Source: CAUPWF01 sp964369755 (GTDB lineage: Bacteria > Bacillota > Clostridia > Lachnospirales > Lachnospiraceae). Taken from it: a DNA stretch of 64,000 nucleotides. Numbering within the stretch: position 1 is the first letter of the stretch; every line of letters starts with the position of its first letter. The notes beneath the pieces were generated by a model that did not search any database, was not told where the DNA came from, and saw nothing but the letters and a program-made list of their open reading frames with translations. The stretch lies in assembly GCA_964369755.1 (NCBI GenBank), contig CAYJFY010000006.1, forward strand, positions 1 through 64,000, in the 5' to 3' direction. Of this stretch, positions 37,271-46,376 are shown piece by piece. A program made the position numbers and the translations under genes.

Positions 37271-39688
37271 TTACAATCCTTCTAGCATTTCTGGGAAGTA
37301 TCTATAGTATCCTTTTCCATACTTTGATCTTCCAACATGCATTTGCTCATATAATTCCTTCGAATGCTTCTTCGCTGCTTCTTGATCTGCCACAAGGAAG
37401 AAATACTCGTTCTCAGAGATTACTTCTCCGTCTTGCACGAGCTTCAATGTCACATAGAACAAGTCATCTAAGTTTTCAGCTAATTGATAATTAAGCTCTC
37501 CAAATACCTCGGATGTATTCTCTCCTACATTGACAGTAATTGTTTCTGATTTCAACACATTTCTGTCTTTGTCTAGAACTTGATATTCATAAGAAACATC
37601 TTTGTATTCTGTGTAGTAATCATTGATTACATATAATTTTCCAGTGAAGTCTTCTCCTGGCATCCATCTTCTCTTAGAGAAATCAAGAGATGGTAGTAGT
37701 GGGTTGTAACAACGCTTCACATATCCAAATGATTGTTTTTCTTTTCCGTAGTAATCTACGATATCCCACTTAATCAATGGCCAGTTTGTGTTAAAGTGGC
37801 ATAATGCAACACCGCTCACACGTGGCTTTTGACGTCTGTAATATTCTAAAGAAAATTGGAAGATAACACCTTGTGCAATCTGTGTTGACTCCGCAAATTC
37901 TTCTACCGATCCCATTCTGGTATCTCCGAACACTTCGTAGTTCAGATTCTGCAATACATGAAGGTCTCCTTGGTGATATCCCCAACTTAATCCCATTGGC
38001 CACAATTCATTCTCTGGAATGAACTTTCTCAAGCTCTCTACCGATGGTGAAGAGGCCGCGGTAAGCTCTGGAATGATACAATAATCTAGCGCTGGATAGT
38101 AGTCTTCCATGTAGATTGCTCCCGCTGCATAGTAGTGAGAGTTTGCATGCATAGATTCCTTCGTTGCATATCCCATACGGATTGCTTCTCTTGAGCTAAG
38201 TGGTGATGCATCCGCATATGGAATATTGGTATGTGTACGAGTGATATCTCCCATATGCTCCATTAACTTACGGTTGTTACTGTCTACGTGCGCCTCTGTA
38301 AAGTAAACTTCTTCTCCACCCATGAACATGATAGAAGATGGGTGATTTCTTCTGTCTTTTACAATATTTGCTGCTTCGTGAGACACCAAATCAATATATG
38401 CCTTGTCAGAACGGAATTCTTGAGTTGCAAACGAGAAGTTTGTCCATACGGTGATTCCGTACTTATCGCAGCAATCATAGAAGTCTTTTGTCTCTGGTGG
38501 ATGCCATCCGAACATTCTCAGGTTGTTGATGTTTGCCTCTCTTGCCTTAGACACATAGAACTCATATTTTTCTTTTGAGTTACGTCCATAGAAGAAGGAC
38601 GGTTGCGTCCAACAAGCCGAACGCAAGAACATTGGCTTTCCATTGATTACAAATGTCCAAGGAATTTGTGACTCTTCTGGTGTAAATCCTGGGTTCATCT
38701 GCATTGTTACTTCACGTACCCCTGTCTTCTCTTCGATATTATCAAGGATTACTCCATTTTCAGAAACACTAATTTCTAAATCATATAAGAATGGATCGCC
38801 GAGTTCATATGGCCACCATAACTTTGGCTCATCAATATCAAAGGTAAGTGATGCTGTTGAACTCTTCTTGCTCACATCAATTGTCTTCTCACAACTAATC
38901 ACACGATCTCCGTCTTTCAATGCAACTTTCAATGTTAGGTCATTCAAATCATTCTCATAACCCGTGATATCTACATCATAATTTGCTACTGCTTTTCCTT
39001 CTAGCACTTTGTACTCCGCACGATAGTTATCAATCTTCAACTTATCTGTCGCGATCAACTTAACTGGACGCCAGATACCAAATGGAATCAATCCTGTCAA
39101 ATAGTCCCCTGCAAAATTATGCTTCGCTCCAGCCACGTTCTTTTGATTCTTTGGTGGTGGATCTATTTTTACTTTTAGCAAGTTCACTGGTGTATGTGGT
39201 TGTTTATGGTCTACAATATCCGTAACATCGAATTCAAATGATGAATACATTCCTTCATGTCTTCCTAGATACTCGTCATTCAACCATACATCACAAGAAT
39301 AGTCTACACCCTCGAATACTAATTTCAGGTTTTTACCCATCATTTCCTCAGTGATGTTGAATCCATAATTGTACCACCACTCGTATTCTTGAACCCACTT
39401 GATCTTCGCCATATTTCTTCCGAAATGTGGATCATCAATCTCCCCTGCTAAGTATAAGTCTGTATATACATCTCCAGGTACCAATGCTTTGTTCCAACTA
39501 AAGTCATTTCCTGATAGTTCATTTTTCAGTTCATGGATTCCCTCTGCAACACCTTGTCCAATGCGCATCTTCTCCATCTTCCAATGCAATCCACTAAAAT
39601 CTTGTACAATACGTCCTGGAACCTTTGTTCCATCGCCTTTTGCTTTTATTCCACCTTCTAGTGCGTGAAAATCTTGATTTTTCTTCAT
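37271..39688 (-). CDS. Beta-mannosidase-like enzyme, GH2
   Basis: 805 residues with no signal peptide. A GH2 jelly-roll domain (about 20-210) with VFEGVDYSCDVWLNDEYLG, an Ig-like domain, a TIM barrel with acid/base Glu in FMGGEEVYF and nucleophile Glu in CIIPELTAAS, then C-terminal domains. This arrangement is that of the beta-mannosidase and exo-glucosaminidase branch of GH2. Substrate uncertain. AAAGGAAAG precedes the ATG. It is monocistronic between a converging permease and a divergent PHP gene. Confidence 0.85.
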   Translation of the reverse strand: MKKNQDFHALEGGIKAKGDGTKVPGRIVQDFSGLHWKMEKMRIGQGVAEGIHELKNELSGNDFSWNKALVPGDVYTDLYLAGEIDDPHFGRNMAKIKWVQEYEWWYNYGFNITEEMMGKNLKLVFEGVDYSCDVWLNDEYLGRHEGMYSSFEFDVTDIVDHKQPHTPVNLLKVKIDPPPKNQKNVAGAKHNFAGDYLTGLIPFGIWRPVKLIATDKLKIDNYRAEYKVLEGKAVANYDVDITGYENDLNDLTLKVALKDGDRVISCEKTIDVSKKSSTASLTFDIDEPKLWWPYELGDPFLYDLEISVSENGVILDNIEEKTGVREVTMQMNPGFTPEESQIPWTFVINGKPMFLRSACWTQPSFFYGRNSKEKYEFYVSKAREANINNLRMFGWHPPETKDFYDCCDKYGITVWTNFSFATQEFRSDKAYIDLVSHEAANIVKDRRNHPSSIMFMGGEEVYFTEAHVDSNNRKLMEHMGDITRTHTNIPYADASPLSSREAIRMGYATKESMHANSHYYAAGAIYMEDYYPALDYCIIPELTAASSPSVESLRKFIPENELWPMGLSWGYHQGDLHVLQNLNYEVFGDTRMGSVEEFAESTQIAQGVIFQFSLEYYRRQKPRVSGVALCHFNTNWPLIKWDIVDYYGKEKQSFGYVKRCYNPLLPSLDFSKRRWMPGEDFTGKLYVINDYYTEYKDVSYEYQVLDKDRNVLKSETITVNVGENTSEVFGELNYQLAENLDDLFYVTLKLVQDGEVISENEYFFLVADQEAAKKHSKELYEQMHVGRSKYGKGYYRYFPEMLEGL

Positions 39689-39897
39689 CTTTCTTTCCTT
39701 TCGTCTTGACTCTTATTTTATCTCACTCATTATAACAATTACTTTTTTATTAAAATATCAAAAATCGGTTCTTTCCTTATTGATTTTATATAAAAACGTA
39801 TGGATTTTCTTTTATTTTTTGTAGATTATTCTCGGAATGTTTGATAGAATATGTGTGTAGCCTATTTATCAACTACATTGTGGAAAGGAGATGCGAC

Positions 39898-40743
39898 ATG
39901 AAAAATCGAATTGATTTGCACGTACACTCAACAGCCTCAGATGGCACACTTACACCAACACAACTAGTCGAACTCGCAACGAAGTATAAGCTGAAGGCCT
40001 TTGCATTGACCGACCACGATACCACCGCCGGCATAGATGAAGCACTGAAAGCCGCCGCGGAATTAAACCCACAATTAGAGGTTATTCCAGGAGTCGAACT
40101 CTCCACCCATGCAGAGGGACGCGACATTCACATCGTTGGTTTAGACATCGACAAGGATAGTCCTGCTTTTCAAAAGCATTTAAAGGATTTTCGAAATTCA
40201 AGAGAAGTTCGCAACAAAAAGATGATTCAGAAATTACAAGAAGTGCATATCGACATTTCAGATGAAGTACTCTTAGACATGTTTGGCGATACAGTAATCA
40301 CCCGTGCACATATTGCAAAATATCTGCATCAAAAAGGATATGTTAGAAATATATGGGAAGCATTCCCGCGCTATATCGGAGATGGTGCACCCTGTTTCGT
40401 TCCCCGTGGGAAGATTGCACCACGCGATGCGATACGCATGATACAGGAGGCCAATGGAGTTGCAGTCTTAGCCCATCCACTTCGCTATGAATTCACATCT
40501 TCAGAACTAGAGGATTTTGTAAGCAAACTCGCTGGCGAAGAACTCGATGCAATCGAAGCCATCTATTCCATGAATGGACCTGGCGATGAACAAGATATGA
40601 AATTATTAGCAAAACGCTATGATTTGAAACTATCAGGTGGATCGGACTTCCACGGAATGACCAAACCCAATATCCGCCTAGGCTTTGGTCGAGGAAATAT
40701 CGATATCCCTTATGCCATCTGGCGTGAATTACGGATGAGTTAA
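39898..40743 (+). CDS. PHP-domain phosphoesterase (TrpH/RnmAM-like)
   Basis: 281 residues from the ATG at 39898, which has AAAGGAG 8 bases upstream; the open frame extends further up without a better start. PHP metal motifs are RIDLHVHSTASDG at the start, ALTDHDT, PGVELST and later GGSDFHG. Relatives hydrolyse 3',5'-nucleoside bisphosphates or act as 5'-3' exonucleases. The gap 39689-39897 is AT-rich and should hold divergent promoters for this gene and GH2; TAGAAT near 39845 is a possible -10. Confidence 0.9.
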   Translation: MKNRIDLHVHSTASDGTLTPTQLVELATKYKLKAFALTDHDTTAGIDEALKAAAELNPQLEVIPGVELSTHAEGRDIHIVGLDIDKDSPAFQKHLKDFRNSREVRNKKMIQKLQEVHIDISDEVLLDMFGDTVITRAHIAKYLHQKGYVRNIWEAFPRYIGDGAPCFVPRGKIAPRDAIRMIQEANGVAVLAHPLRYEFTSSELEDFVSKLAGEELDAIEAIYSMNGPGDEQDMKLLAKRYDLKLSGGSDFHGMTKPNIRLGFGRGNIDIPYAIWRELRMS

Positions 40744-40786
40744 GAACGAGATGCGCTAAAAACGGAGTTTCCTATTACATAAAGTC

Positions 40787-40833
40787 AGGGACAGAGGTCA
40801 ATGAGTAAATACTCACTACCTCTGTCCCTTTTA
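40787..40833. repeat. GGGACAGAGG palindrome, copy 4, acting as terminator
   Basis: AGGGACAGAGGT (40787-40798) pairs with ACCTCTGTCCCT (40818-40829), and an inner TGAGTA (40802-40807) pairs with TACTCA (40810-40815). TTTT follows. It lies between converging genes and overlaps the end of the ECF gene. The core is a variant of the GGGACAGGG head of the other repeats. Confidence 0.7.
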
Positions 40834-41346
40834 TAATCTCTTCAACAATTTTCCAAGCGGTATAATCAATACCCCCGCTACTGCATTTCCAATTCCATGC
40901 ATCACATCGAATGGAAATCCCGCTATAATCCATGCGATCATCCCCTCGAAACTGAGTCCGAATAGGATTGCCTGCACTGGTGCATATAGGATTCCAAACA
41001 GGAGGCCATGCATACCACATACCACACAGTACACGACCGCTGCTATATGTGGTTTCATCTTCTGGGGCAATAACATGGTAACACCCCATAAAATTGTCCA
41101 TATGTACAAGTATGGAATCCACCAGGTCGCAAAACCTGATAGCGCTCCATTAATTAACACATATACATAGATTGGATAAAGTGCTTTCTTGCGATAAACC
41201 AATGTATAGGTCATAGTCAACATGCCTAGCAAATGGATATTGGGAGCCCATTCCATAAAAATCTTTGATAAATACATGATGGTTGCCAACATTGCGAATA
41301 TCACAAGTTCACTTGTCTTTAATTTATTACTACTAGAAGGATTCAA
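40831..41346 (-). CDS. ECF transporter S component, probably for cobalamin
   Basis: 171 residues and about six membrane segments, beginning KTSELVIFAMLATIMYLSKIFMEW like ECF substrate-specific subunits. No ECF ATPase or T subunit is in the window, so it must share a common energising module. It overlaps the DUF4430 lipoprotein gene by 14 bases and lies downstream of a cobalamin-riboswitch-like leader. Vitamin B12 or a corrinoid is therefore the likely substrate; this is inferred from context. Confidence 0.82.
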   Translation of the reverse strand: MNPSSSNKLKTSELVIFAMLATIMYLSKIFMEWAPNIHLLGMLTMTYTLVYRKKALYPIYVYVLINGALSGFATWWIPYLYIWTILWGVTMLLPQKMKPHIAAVVYCVVCGMHGLLFGILYAPVQAILFGLSFEGMIAWIIAGFPFDVMHGIGNAVAGVLIIPLGKLLKRL

Positions 41347-41902
41347 CTGCGAATGAATACATTGCTCCCTCTGTGATATCTGTTAGATCCACTCCCGTAG
41401 CAGCCATTTCGCCATCTACATAGAATGCCCAATACTTTGATTCTGCATCTGGATCTACAGTCACGCCATCAACGGTCTTAACATATAGTCCATATTCACT
41501 GTCATCTCCAGCGATTAACTCTAATTCTAATAGTGCTTCCCCAACTGTGGTCGCATCTGTGCTAACTGCATAGTAAGTTACCGTTCCATCTTCATGCTTT
41601 ACTTCGAATGTAAACTTTGTGTCACCTTCGCCTACTGGTGTTCCAACCTCAGCAACTGGCTCTTGTCCTTCAGGCGCTTCTCCACCTTCTGTTGCTGGCT
41701 CATCCAAAGTAGCTGGTTCGTCTACTGTCGCCACACCTTCATCTGCTGCTTCATCTGCCATCTCTGTTGCTTCCTCTTGTGGCATCGTGTCCGTCGCTGC
41801 ATCCTCATTGTTTCCACATCCTGCAAATGTCAATACCATAGTCGCAATTAGTACTGAAAATGCCAATCTTTGTAATAATAGTTTCCAATTGTTTTTTTTC
41901 AT
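41333..41902 (-). CDS. DUF4430 (transcobalamin-like) lipoprotein
   Basis: 189 residues from the ATG at 41902, chosen because AAGGAGA lies 7 bases upstream; the frame extends further without a start site. The lipobox is TFAGC (Cys29). An Ala/Glu/Pro-rich acidic linker spans about 33-90, then a C-terminal DUF4430 domain (FTFEVKHEDGTVTYY to YSFAVESF). DUF4430 has the fold of the C-terminal domain of transcobalamin, so a role as extracellular corrinoid-capturing protein feeding the coupled ECF S component is reasonable. Confidence 0.87.
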   Translation of the reverse strand: MKKNNWKLLLQRLAFSVLIATMVLTFAGCGNNEDAATDTMPQEEATEMADEAADEGVATVDEPATLDEPATEGGEAPEGQEPVAEVGTPVGEGDTKFTFEVKHEDGTVTYYAVSTDATTVGEALLELELIAGDDSEYGLYVKTVDGVTVDPDAESKYWAFYVDGEMAATGVDLTDITEGAMYSFAVESF

Positions 41903-41925
41903 ACGCTTTCTCCTTATTATTTGGT

Positions 41926-42140
41926 TTATCAGATTTCCACAAATTCTATAGGCTTGCACTCGATGCTAAATTTGTGATAAGAAATATTCCGGCTTGCAGA
42001 TCCTAATTTCATTCTCCCTTCTCGGCCACTGCCAATGGTTTACTATCTCTGCGACAAAATAGTCAAATAAAATCCAATACATCTGCTTACGGCGACGTGC
42101 TCGCTTAGGATTTCCACCTAATTCCTTCTTTATTCAAATC
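41926..42140 (-). promoter_or_regulatory. Cobalamin-riboswitch-like leader
   Basis: On the minus strand the pieces of a cobalamin aptamer appear in order. AAGAAGGAATTAGG-TGGAAAT-CCTAA (42130-42105) is the P3 arm. GCGAGCACGTCGCCGTAAGC follows (42104-42085), where CGCNACTGTAAG is usual. GGCAGTGGCCGAGAAGGGAG comes later. GCAGAT (42086-42081) pairs with ATCTGC (42001-41996), followed by AAGCCGGAATA in place of AAGCCAGGAGACC. A CACAAATT / AATTTGTG hairpin (41976-41938) could be the switching part. The match is clear but diverged. It precedes DUF4430-ECF, and the 42141-42212 stretch holds nothing else I recognise. Confidence 0.72.
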
Positions 42141-42212
42141 CAATGCGTTTTATTATAAAACAATTGTAGACAATTGTAAACACTGAATAGGTAATAACAG
42201 CATAAATAATGC

Positions 42213-43217
42213 CTATAACAACATTACGTTTGCTTCTACACAAATTTCCTTTGTCTTCGCATCCCATAGAGATGACTGAACCTCTCCGATATGCGCCTTG
42301 CCCAATAATAGCATACACATCCTAGACTGACCAATTCCGCCACCTATTGTCAGTGGTAGCTCATCTTCAATCAACATCTTATGAAATGGCAATTCTGCTC
42401 GTTCCATACAACCTGCTTTTTCTAGTTGTTCCACCAATGATTTCGCATCTACACGGATTCCCATACTGCTTAATTCTAGAGCAATTCCAAGTGTTTCATG
42501 CCAGAATAACAAATCCCCATTTAACGACCAATCGTCATAATCTGGAGCTCTTCCGTCATGTTTTTCACCGCTTTTTAATTTATCCCCAATCTGCAAGATA
42601 AATACTGTCTTGTATTCTTTGGTAATCGCTGTCTCGCGCTCTTTTGATGTCATGCCTGGATACATATCTTCCAAAGCTTGTGTATCAATAAAATAGACAT
42701 CTCTGCACAGTTCTGTTTCCAAGTCTGAGAACTGCCACTTTAATTCTTCCAAGGTATTGCATACAGCATTTACAATCTTTTGCACTGTATCCTTTAGATA
42801 CTCCACATTTCGGGTATCTCGATCAATCACCTTCTCCCAATCCCACTGATCTACATAAATGGAATGGATATTGTCTAATTCTTCATCTCTACGAATTGCA
42901 TTCATGTCCGTGACTAAGCCTTTTCCTACATAAAAATTATATCTATGTAACGCAAGTCGCTTCCACTTCGCTAGGGAGTGAACGATTTCTCCCTCTTTTT
43001 GAATCGCTGGAATATCGAATGAAACTGGTCGCTCGACTCCGTTTAAATTATCATTCAGACCTGTATTCGGATCCACAAAAAGTGGTGCCGTCACTCTCTT
43101 AAGCTTCAATGCAGCTGATAGTTTGATTTCAAATAAAGACTTAATCATTCCTATCGCTTTCTGGGTATCGTATAAGCCAAGTTGGGCTTGATATCCCTCC
43201 GGTATATAACTATTCAT
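42213..43217 (-). CDS. asnA: Aspartate-ammonia ligase
   Basis: 334 residues from the ATG at 43217 (AAGGAGG 7 bases upstream), matching the usual AsnA length. It makes asparagine from aspartate, ammonia and ATP through an aminoacyl-tRNA-synthetase-like fold. Visible motifs: VERPVSFDIP near 75, YVDQWDWEK, and the C-terminal LTIGGGIGQSRMCMLLL. It lies between the mannosylglycerate cluster and the B12 unit on the same strand and is preceded by palindromic repeat copy 5. Confidence 0.94.
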   Translation of the reverse strand: MNSYIPEGYQAQLGLYDTQKAIGMIKSLFEIKLSAALKLKRVTAPLFVDPNTGLNDNLNGVERPVSFDIPAIQKEGEIVHSLAKWKRLALHRYNFYVGKGLVTDMNAIRRDEELDNIHSIYVDQWDWEKVIDRDTRNVEYLKDTVQKIVNAVCNTLEELKWQFSDLETELCRDVYFIDTQALEDMYPGMTSKERETAITKEYKTVFILQIGDKLKSGEKHDGRAPDYDDWSLNGDLLFWHETLGIALELSSMGIRVDAKSLVEQLEKAGCMERAELPFHKMLIEDELPLTIGGGIGQSRMCMLLLGKAHIGEVQSSLWDAKTKEICVEANVMLL

Positions 43218-43247
43218 ATGCTTCCTCCTTCTCGGAATTCTTTTCAA

Positions 43248-43311
43248 AAGGGACAGGGATGTTTTCATTGGGGACGGAGGTTTTCTTCAAAAACCTCCGT
43301 CCCCAATGAAA
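43248..43311. repeat. Palindromic GGGGACG repeat with GGGACAGGGATG head, copy 5
   Basis: The head AAGGGACAGGGATG (43248-43261) is followed by 22-base arms (43263-43284 and 43290-43311) with core CATTGGGGACGGAGG and its complement, and a five-base loop. It touches the stop codon of the manA gene. Confidence 0.88.
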
Positions 43312-44223
43312 TTACACTGAAGTCACTAAAATTTCACCGACTCCAACAATCTCATATTTTCCCTGATCTGCTGTAACCAATACGCTATCTCCTGCCTTAA
43401 ATTCTATCTCTGTCTCTCCAGCAATCACCTTTCCTGTACCTTTTGTTACAAGCAATGAATGAAAAGAATCTTCTGTTTGATTCGCATAACTTCCATTTAA
43501 TTCCACTTTATCTACCGTGAAATAATCGCATGTAACAAGGTGTCCACCGAACTCATGATTCTGTTCCTGCTTGCTATAATTTGTAACTTCACACGCCTTG
43601 TCTACATGTAGCTCTCTCGGCTGACCATCCACACCAACACGACCAAAATCATATACGCGATAGGTCACATTGCTGTTTTGTTGTATCTCCGCAATTACAA
43701 TTCCTGCGCCAATCGCATGAATGGTTCCCGCTTCGATAAAGTACAAGTCCCCTGGTTGAACTTCTACCTTGTTCAGTAAGTCACAAATTGTGTTGTCTTC
43801 AATCGCCTTGCGGAATGTTTCCTTGTCCGTCTCTTCCTTAAATCCATGATACAAGGTTGCTCCTGGTTCACAGTCTACCACATACCATGCTTCTGTCTTA
43901 CCGAATTGACCTTCATTTTTCAATGCGTATGCATCGTCTGGATGTACCTGAATCGACAAATCTTGCGCTGCATCGATCAGTTTGATCAATATAGGAAATT
44001 CTTCTGATGCACTCACCGCACTCCCTACGTATTGCGGATTTTTCTCTAGTAACTCTGGCAGAGTACAGCCTACGCCCTCTACAATGCTTGCACCGTCCTT
44101 GTGACAAGAAAGCTCCCATGTTTCTGCGATAATCTCATCGGGTGATTGTTTTTCATACTTATCTCTAAGTATCGTTCCCCCCCATATATATGGCTTACAT
44201 GCAGGAATCATTTTATATATCAT
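43312..44223 (-). CDS. manA: Mannose-6-phosphate isomerase, class I
   Basis: 303 residues, the short class I form of Firmicutes. Zinc-site motifs SIQVHPDD (near 90) and GKTEAWYV (near 109) are present, plus FIEAGTIHAIGAG. It converts mannose-6-phosphate to fructose-6-phosphate. It lies 41 bases after the HPr-like gene at the end of the mannosylglycerate cluster and would bring mannose-6-phosphate released by the GH38 enzyme into glycolysis. Confidence 0.93.
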   Translation of the reverse strand: MIYKMIPACKPYIWGGTILRDKYEKQSPDEIIAETWELSCHKDGASIVEGVGCTLPELLEKNPQYVGSAVSASEEFPILIKLIDAAQDLSIQVHPDDAYALKNEGQFGKTEAWYVVDCEPGATLYHGFKEETDKETFRKAIEDNTICDLLNKVEVQPGDLYFIEAGTIHAIGAGIVIAEIQQNSNVTYRVYDFGRVGVDGQPRELHVDKACEVTNYSKQEQNHEFGGHLVTCDYFTVDKVELNGSYANQTEDSFHSLLVTKGTGKVIAGETEIEFKAGDSVLVTADQGKYEIVGVGEILVTSV

Positions 44224-44264
44224 GCTTATATCTCCTATTATTATAATATTTCACTCTATTTCCC

Positions 44265-44489
44265 TTACACTAAAAACGGCTTGATCACTTCATCTACTTG
44301 TGGTGTATATTTATATACTTTTAGTTCGATTGGTTGTGTCAAATCCAAACTGAAAATCCCCATGATTGACTTCGCATCTACGATATATCTTCCCGAAATC
44401 AAATCAAAATCTCCTTCGAGTTTTAATGTTGCATTAATAAACGCTTTAATTTCTTCAATCGATCTCAAATTAATCATAAAACTTTTCAT
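44265..44489 (-). CDS. HPr-like protein lacking the phosphorylatable histidine
   Basis: 74 residues. The second half (GRYIVDAKSIMGIFSLDL) is clearly HPr-like, but the loop that carries GIHVRPA in true HPr is SIEEIKAF, so the His15 equivalent is absent. It cannot relay phosphate as HPr does; a regulatory or structural role is possible, somewhat as Crh. Tandem GGAGAAGGAG lies before the ATG. It sits between ptsI and manA. Confidence 0.82.
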   Translation of the reverse strand: MKSFMINLRSIEEIKAFINATLKLEGDFDLISGRYIVDAKSIMGIFSLDLTQPIELKVYKYTPQVDEVIKPFLV

Positions 44490-44519
44490 ATTATCATTCT
44501 CCTTCTCCTAAACTGTCCA

Positions 44520-44581
44520 AAAGGGACAGGGATGTTTTCATTGGGGACGGGGGTTTTCTTCAAAAAACAACGTCCCCAATT
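44520..44581. repeat. Palindromic GGGGACG repeat, copy 6
   Basis: AAAGGGACAGGGATGTTTTC head, then the left arm ATTGGGGACGGGGGTTTT. The right arm AAAAAACAACGTCCCCAAT has mismatches inside the core. It lies 11 bases after the ptsI stop. Confidence 0.85.
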
Positions 44582-44592
44582 ACAATTACCAA

Positions 44593-46206
44593 TTAGTCCA
44601 ACTCGCAAACAGCTTGTCTTACTGCCAATAATACAGATGGAGTGACCGAAAGTTCATCAACTCCGTATTCTACGAATGTCTTTGTCAATGTAGTATCCGC
44701 TGCTAACTCTCCACAGATTCCTGCCCAGATATTATGCTTATGCGCTACATCTGTAATCTGCTTGATCATCTTCAATACAGCTGGATGATGCGCATCGTAG
44801 AAGCGGTTTAATTTTTCGTTTTGTCTATCGATTGCCAATGTGTATTGAGTCAAGTCGTTTGTCCCTACACTGAAGAAGTCAACAAGTGGTGCTAAATCAT
44901 CTGCTATCATTACTGCCGCTGGTGTTTCGATCATGATTCCAAATTCGATGTCTCCGATACGGAATCCTTCTGACTGGATCTCTTGTTTCACTTCTTCTAG
45001 GATCTCTTTTACTCTCTCTACTTCCCATACCGAGCAAATCATCGGTACCATAATAGAAATCTTTCCATATCCGCTTGCACGAACTAAGGCTCTTAATTGT
45101 GTTCTGAAGATTTCTTCCTGTGTTAGACAGATTCTTACCGCACGGTATCCAAGTGCTGGATTCTCTTCTTCTCCTAGGTCTAGGTAATCGATTTGCTTAT
45201 CTGCTCCGATGTCCATGGTACGGATGATAACCTTCTTGCCTGCTAGCATTTCTGCCGCTTGTTTGTATGCGTTGAATTGCATCTCTTCTGTTGGGAAATC
45301 GTCACATTCTAGGTATAGAAATTCACTACGGAATAATCCAACTCCTTCGCTATCGTTTTGTAGCGCAAGTCCAACATCTCCTACAGATCCTACGTTTGCA
45401 TAGAGGTTGATTTTCTTTCCTGATTTTGTAACTGTCTCTCTGCCTTTGTATTCTTTTAAGAGTGCTTTTTTCTTCTCTTCTCTCTCTTGGATTTCTTTTA
45501 CATATGTGAGTACTTCTTCCTCTGGTTCCACGATGAATTCACCCTTGAATCCGTCTACTACTGCCATTTTCCCTGTCAAATCAGTTGGCATATCCACACT
45601 GACAATCGCTGGAATAGCCATGGTTCTAGAGAGAATTGCTGTATGCGAGTTTACAGATCCTTTTCTTGTAACAAATGCCAAGATTTTGCTCTTGTCCATC
45701 TGTACTGTTTCACTCGGTGTTAAGTCGTCTGCGACGATCACACATGGCTTCTCAAACGATAATGATTGATCTTGTCTATTGCTAAGGATTGCAACGATTC
45801 GATCCGAGATATCTTCCACGTCTGCTGCACGTCCTTGCATGTACTCATCATCCATACTGGCAAAGATTTCTGCGAAATTATGTCCTGTCACTGCCACTGC
45901 ATACTCTGCATTCATACTTTGAGTTGTGATGATATTTTTCACCGAATCCACGTAATCATCATCTTCTACCATCATCTTATGCACATCGAAGATCATCGCA
46001 TTTGCTTCTCCAACTTCTTTTAATGCGATTTCATATAGCTCATCTAACTGTGCGATGGCTTTTTCTTGTGCCTCTTCAAATCTTTTAATTTCTTCGTCTA
46101 TTGATTCAATTCTCTCACGTCTTACTGCGGTGTCTTTGCTTTTTAATTCCTGTATCTCACCATATGCAATCCCTTTGGATGCAATATTTCCTGTATATTT
46201 TATCAT
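44593..46206 (-). CDS. ptsI: PTS enzyme I (phosphoenolpyruvate-protein phosphotransferase)
   Basis: 537 residues. The N-terminal swivelling domain has active His188 in KGSVNSHTAILSRT. The C-terminal PEP-binding barrel has VGLFRSEFLYL, a Cys in AGICGELAAD and the FFSVGTNDLTQY motif. It starts phosphate flow from PEP to HPr. It is about 40 residues shorter than E. coli EI but carries all motifs. It is encoded with HPr and the EIIABC transporter, so phosphorelay and permease are co-expressed. Confidence 0.95.
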   Translation of the reverse strand: MIKYTGNIASKGIAYGEIQELKSKDTAVRRERIESIDEEIKRFEEAQEKAIAQLDELYEIALKEVGEANAMIFDVHKMMVEDDDYVDSVKNIITTQSMNAEYAVAVTGHNFAEIFASMDDEYMQGRAADVEDISDRIVAILSNRQDQSLSFEKPCVIVADDLTPSETVQMDKSKILAFVTRKGSVNSHTAILSRTMAIPAIVSVDMPTDLTGKMAVVDGFKGEFIVEPEEEVLTYVKEIQEREEKKKALLKEYKGRETVTKSGKKINLYANVGSVGDVGLALQNDSEGVGLFRSEFLYLECDDFPTEEMQFNAYKQAAEMLAGKKVIIRTMDIGADKQIDYLDLGEEENPALGYRAVRICLTQEEIFRTQLRALVRASGYGKISIMVPMICSVWEVERVKEILEEVKQEIQSEGFRIGDIEFGIMIETPAAVMIADDLAPLVDFFSVGTNDLTQYTLAIDRQNEKLNRFYDAHHPAVLKMIKQITDVAHKHNIWAGICGELAADTTLTKTFVEYGVDELSVTPSVLLAVRQAVCELD

Positions 46207-46256
46207 AATCCCATACCTCCATATATTTTCTCTGACTGCTACATATAATCAGACTC

Positions 46257-46347
46257 TTTTACACGATCTTAGCTGCACTTGTGTAAAGATTACCCCAACA
46301 TATGACTCAAGATTATGCAAGGCTCCTCTAGAAGTCTTGCATAATCT
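46257..46347 (-). promoter_or_regulatory. Two inverted repeats between ptsH and ptsI
   Basis: TTTACAC (46258-46264) / GTGTAAA (46281-46287) forms the first. AGATTATGCAAG (46310-46321) / CTTGCATAATCT (46336-46347) forms a perfect 12-base stem without a T-tail. The first has the TGTGTA half-site seen before mngA. The second could stabilise the ptsH message or reduce read-through. Confidence 0.55.
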
Positions 46348-46376
46348 CTCATATAAATTTTCTTATTTAACTGTTC

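Noticed and set aside
42130..42318. 62-codon minus-strand ORF between asnA and the DUF4430 gene
   Set aside because: It overlaps the 3' end of asnA in another frame and the riboswitch-like leader, with no ribosome binding site or family resemblance.
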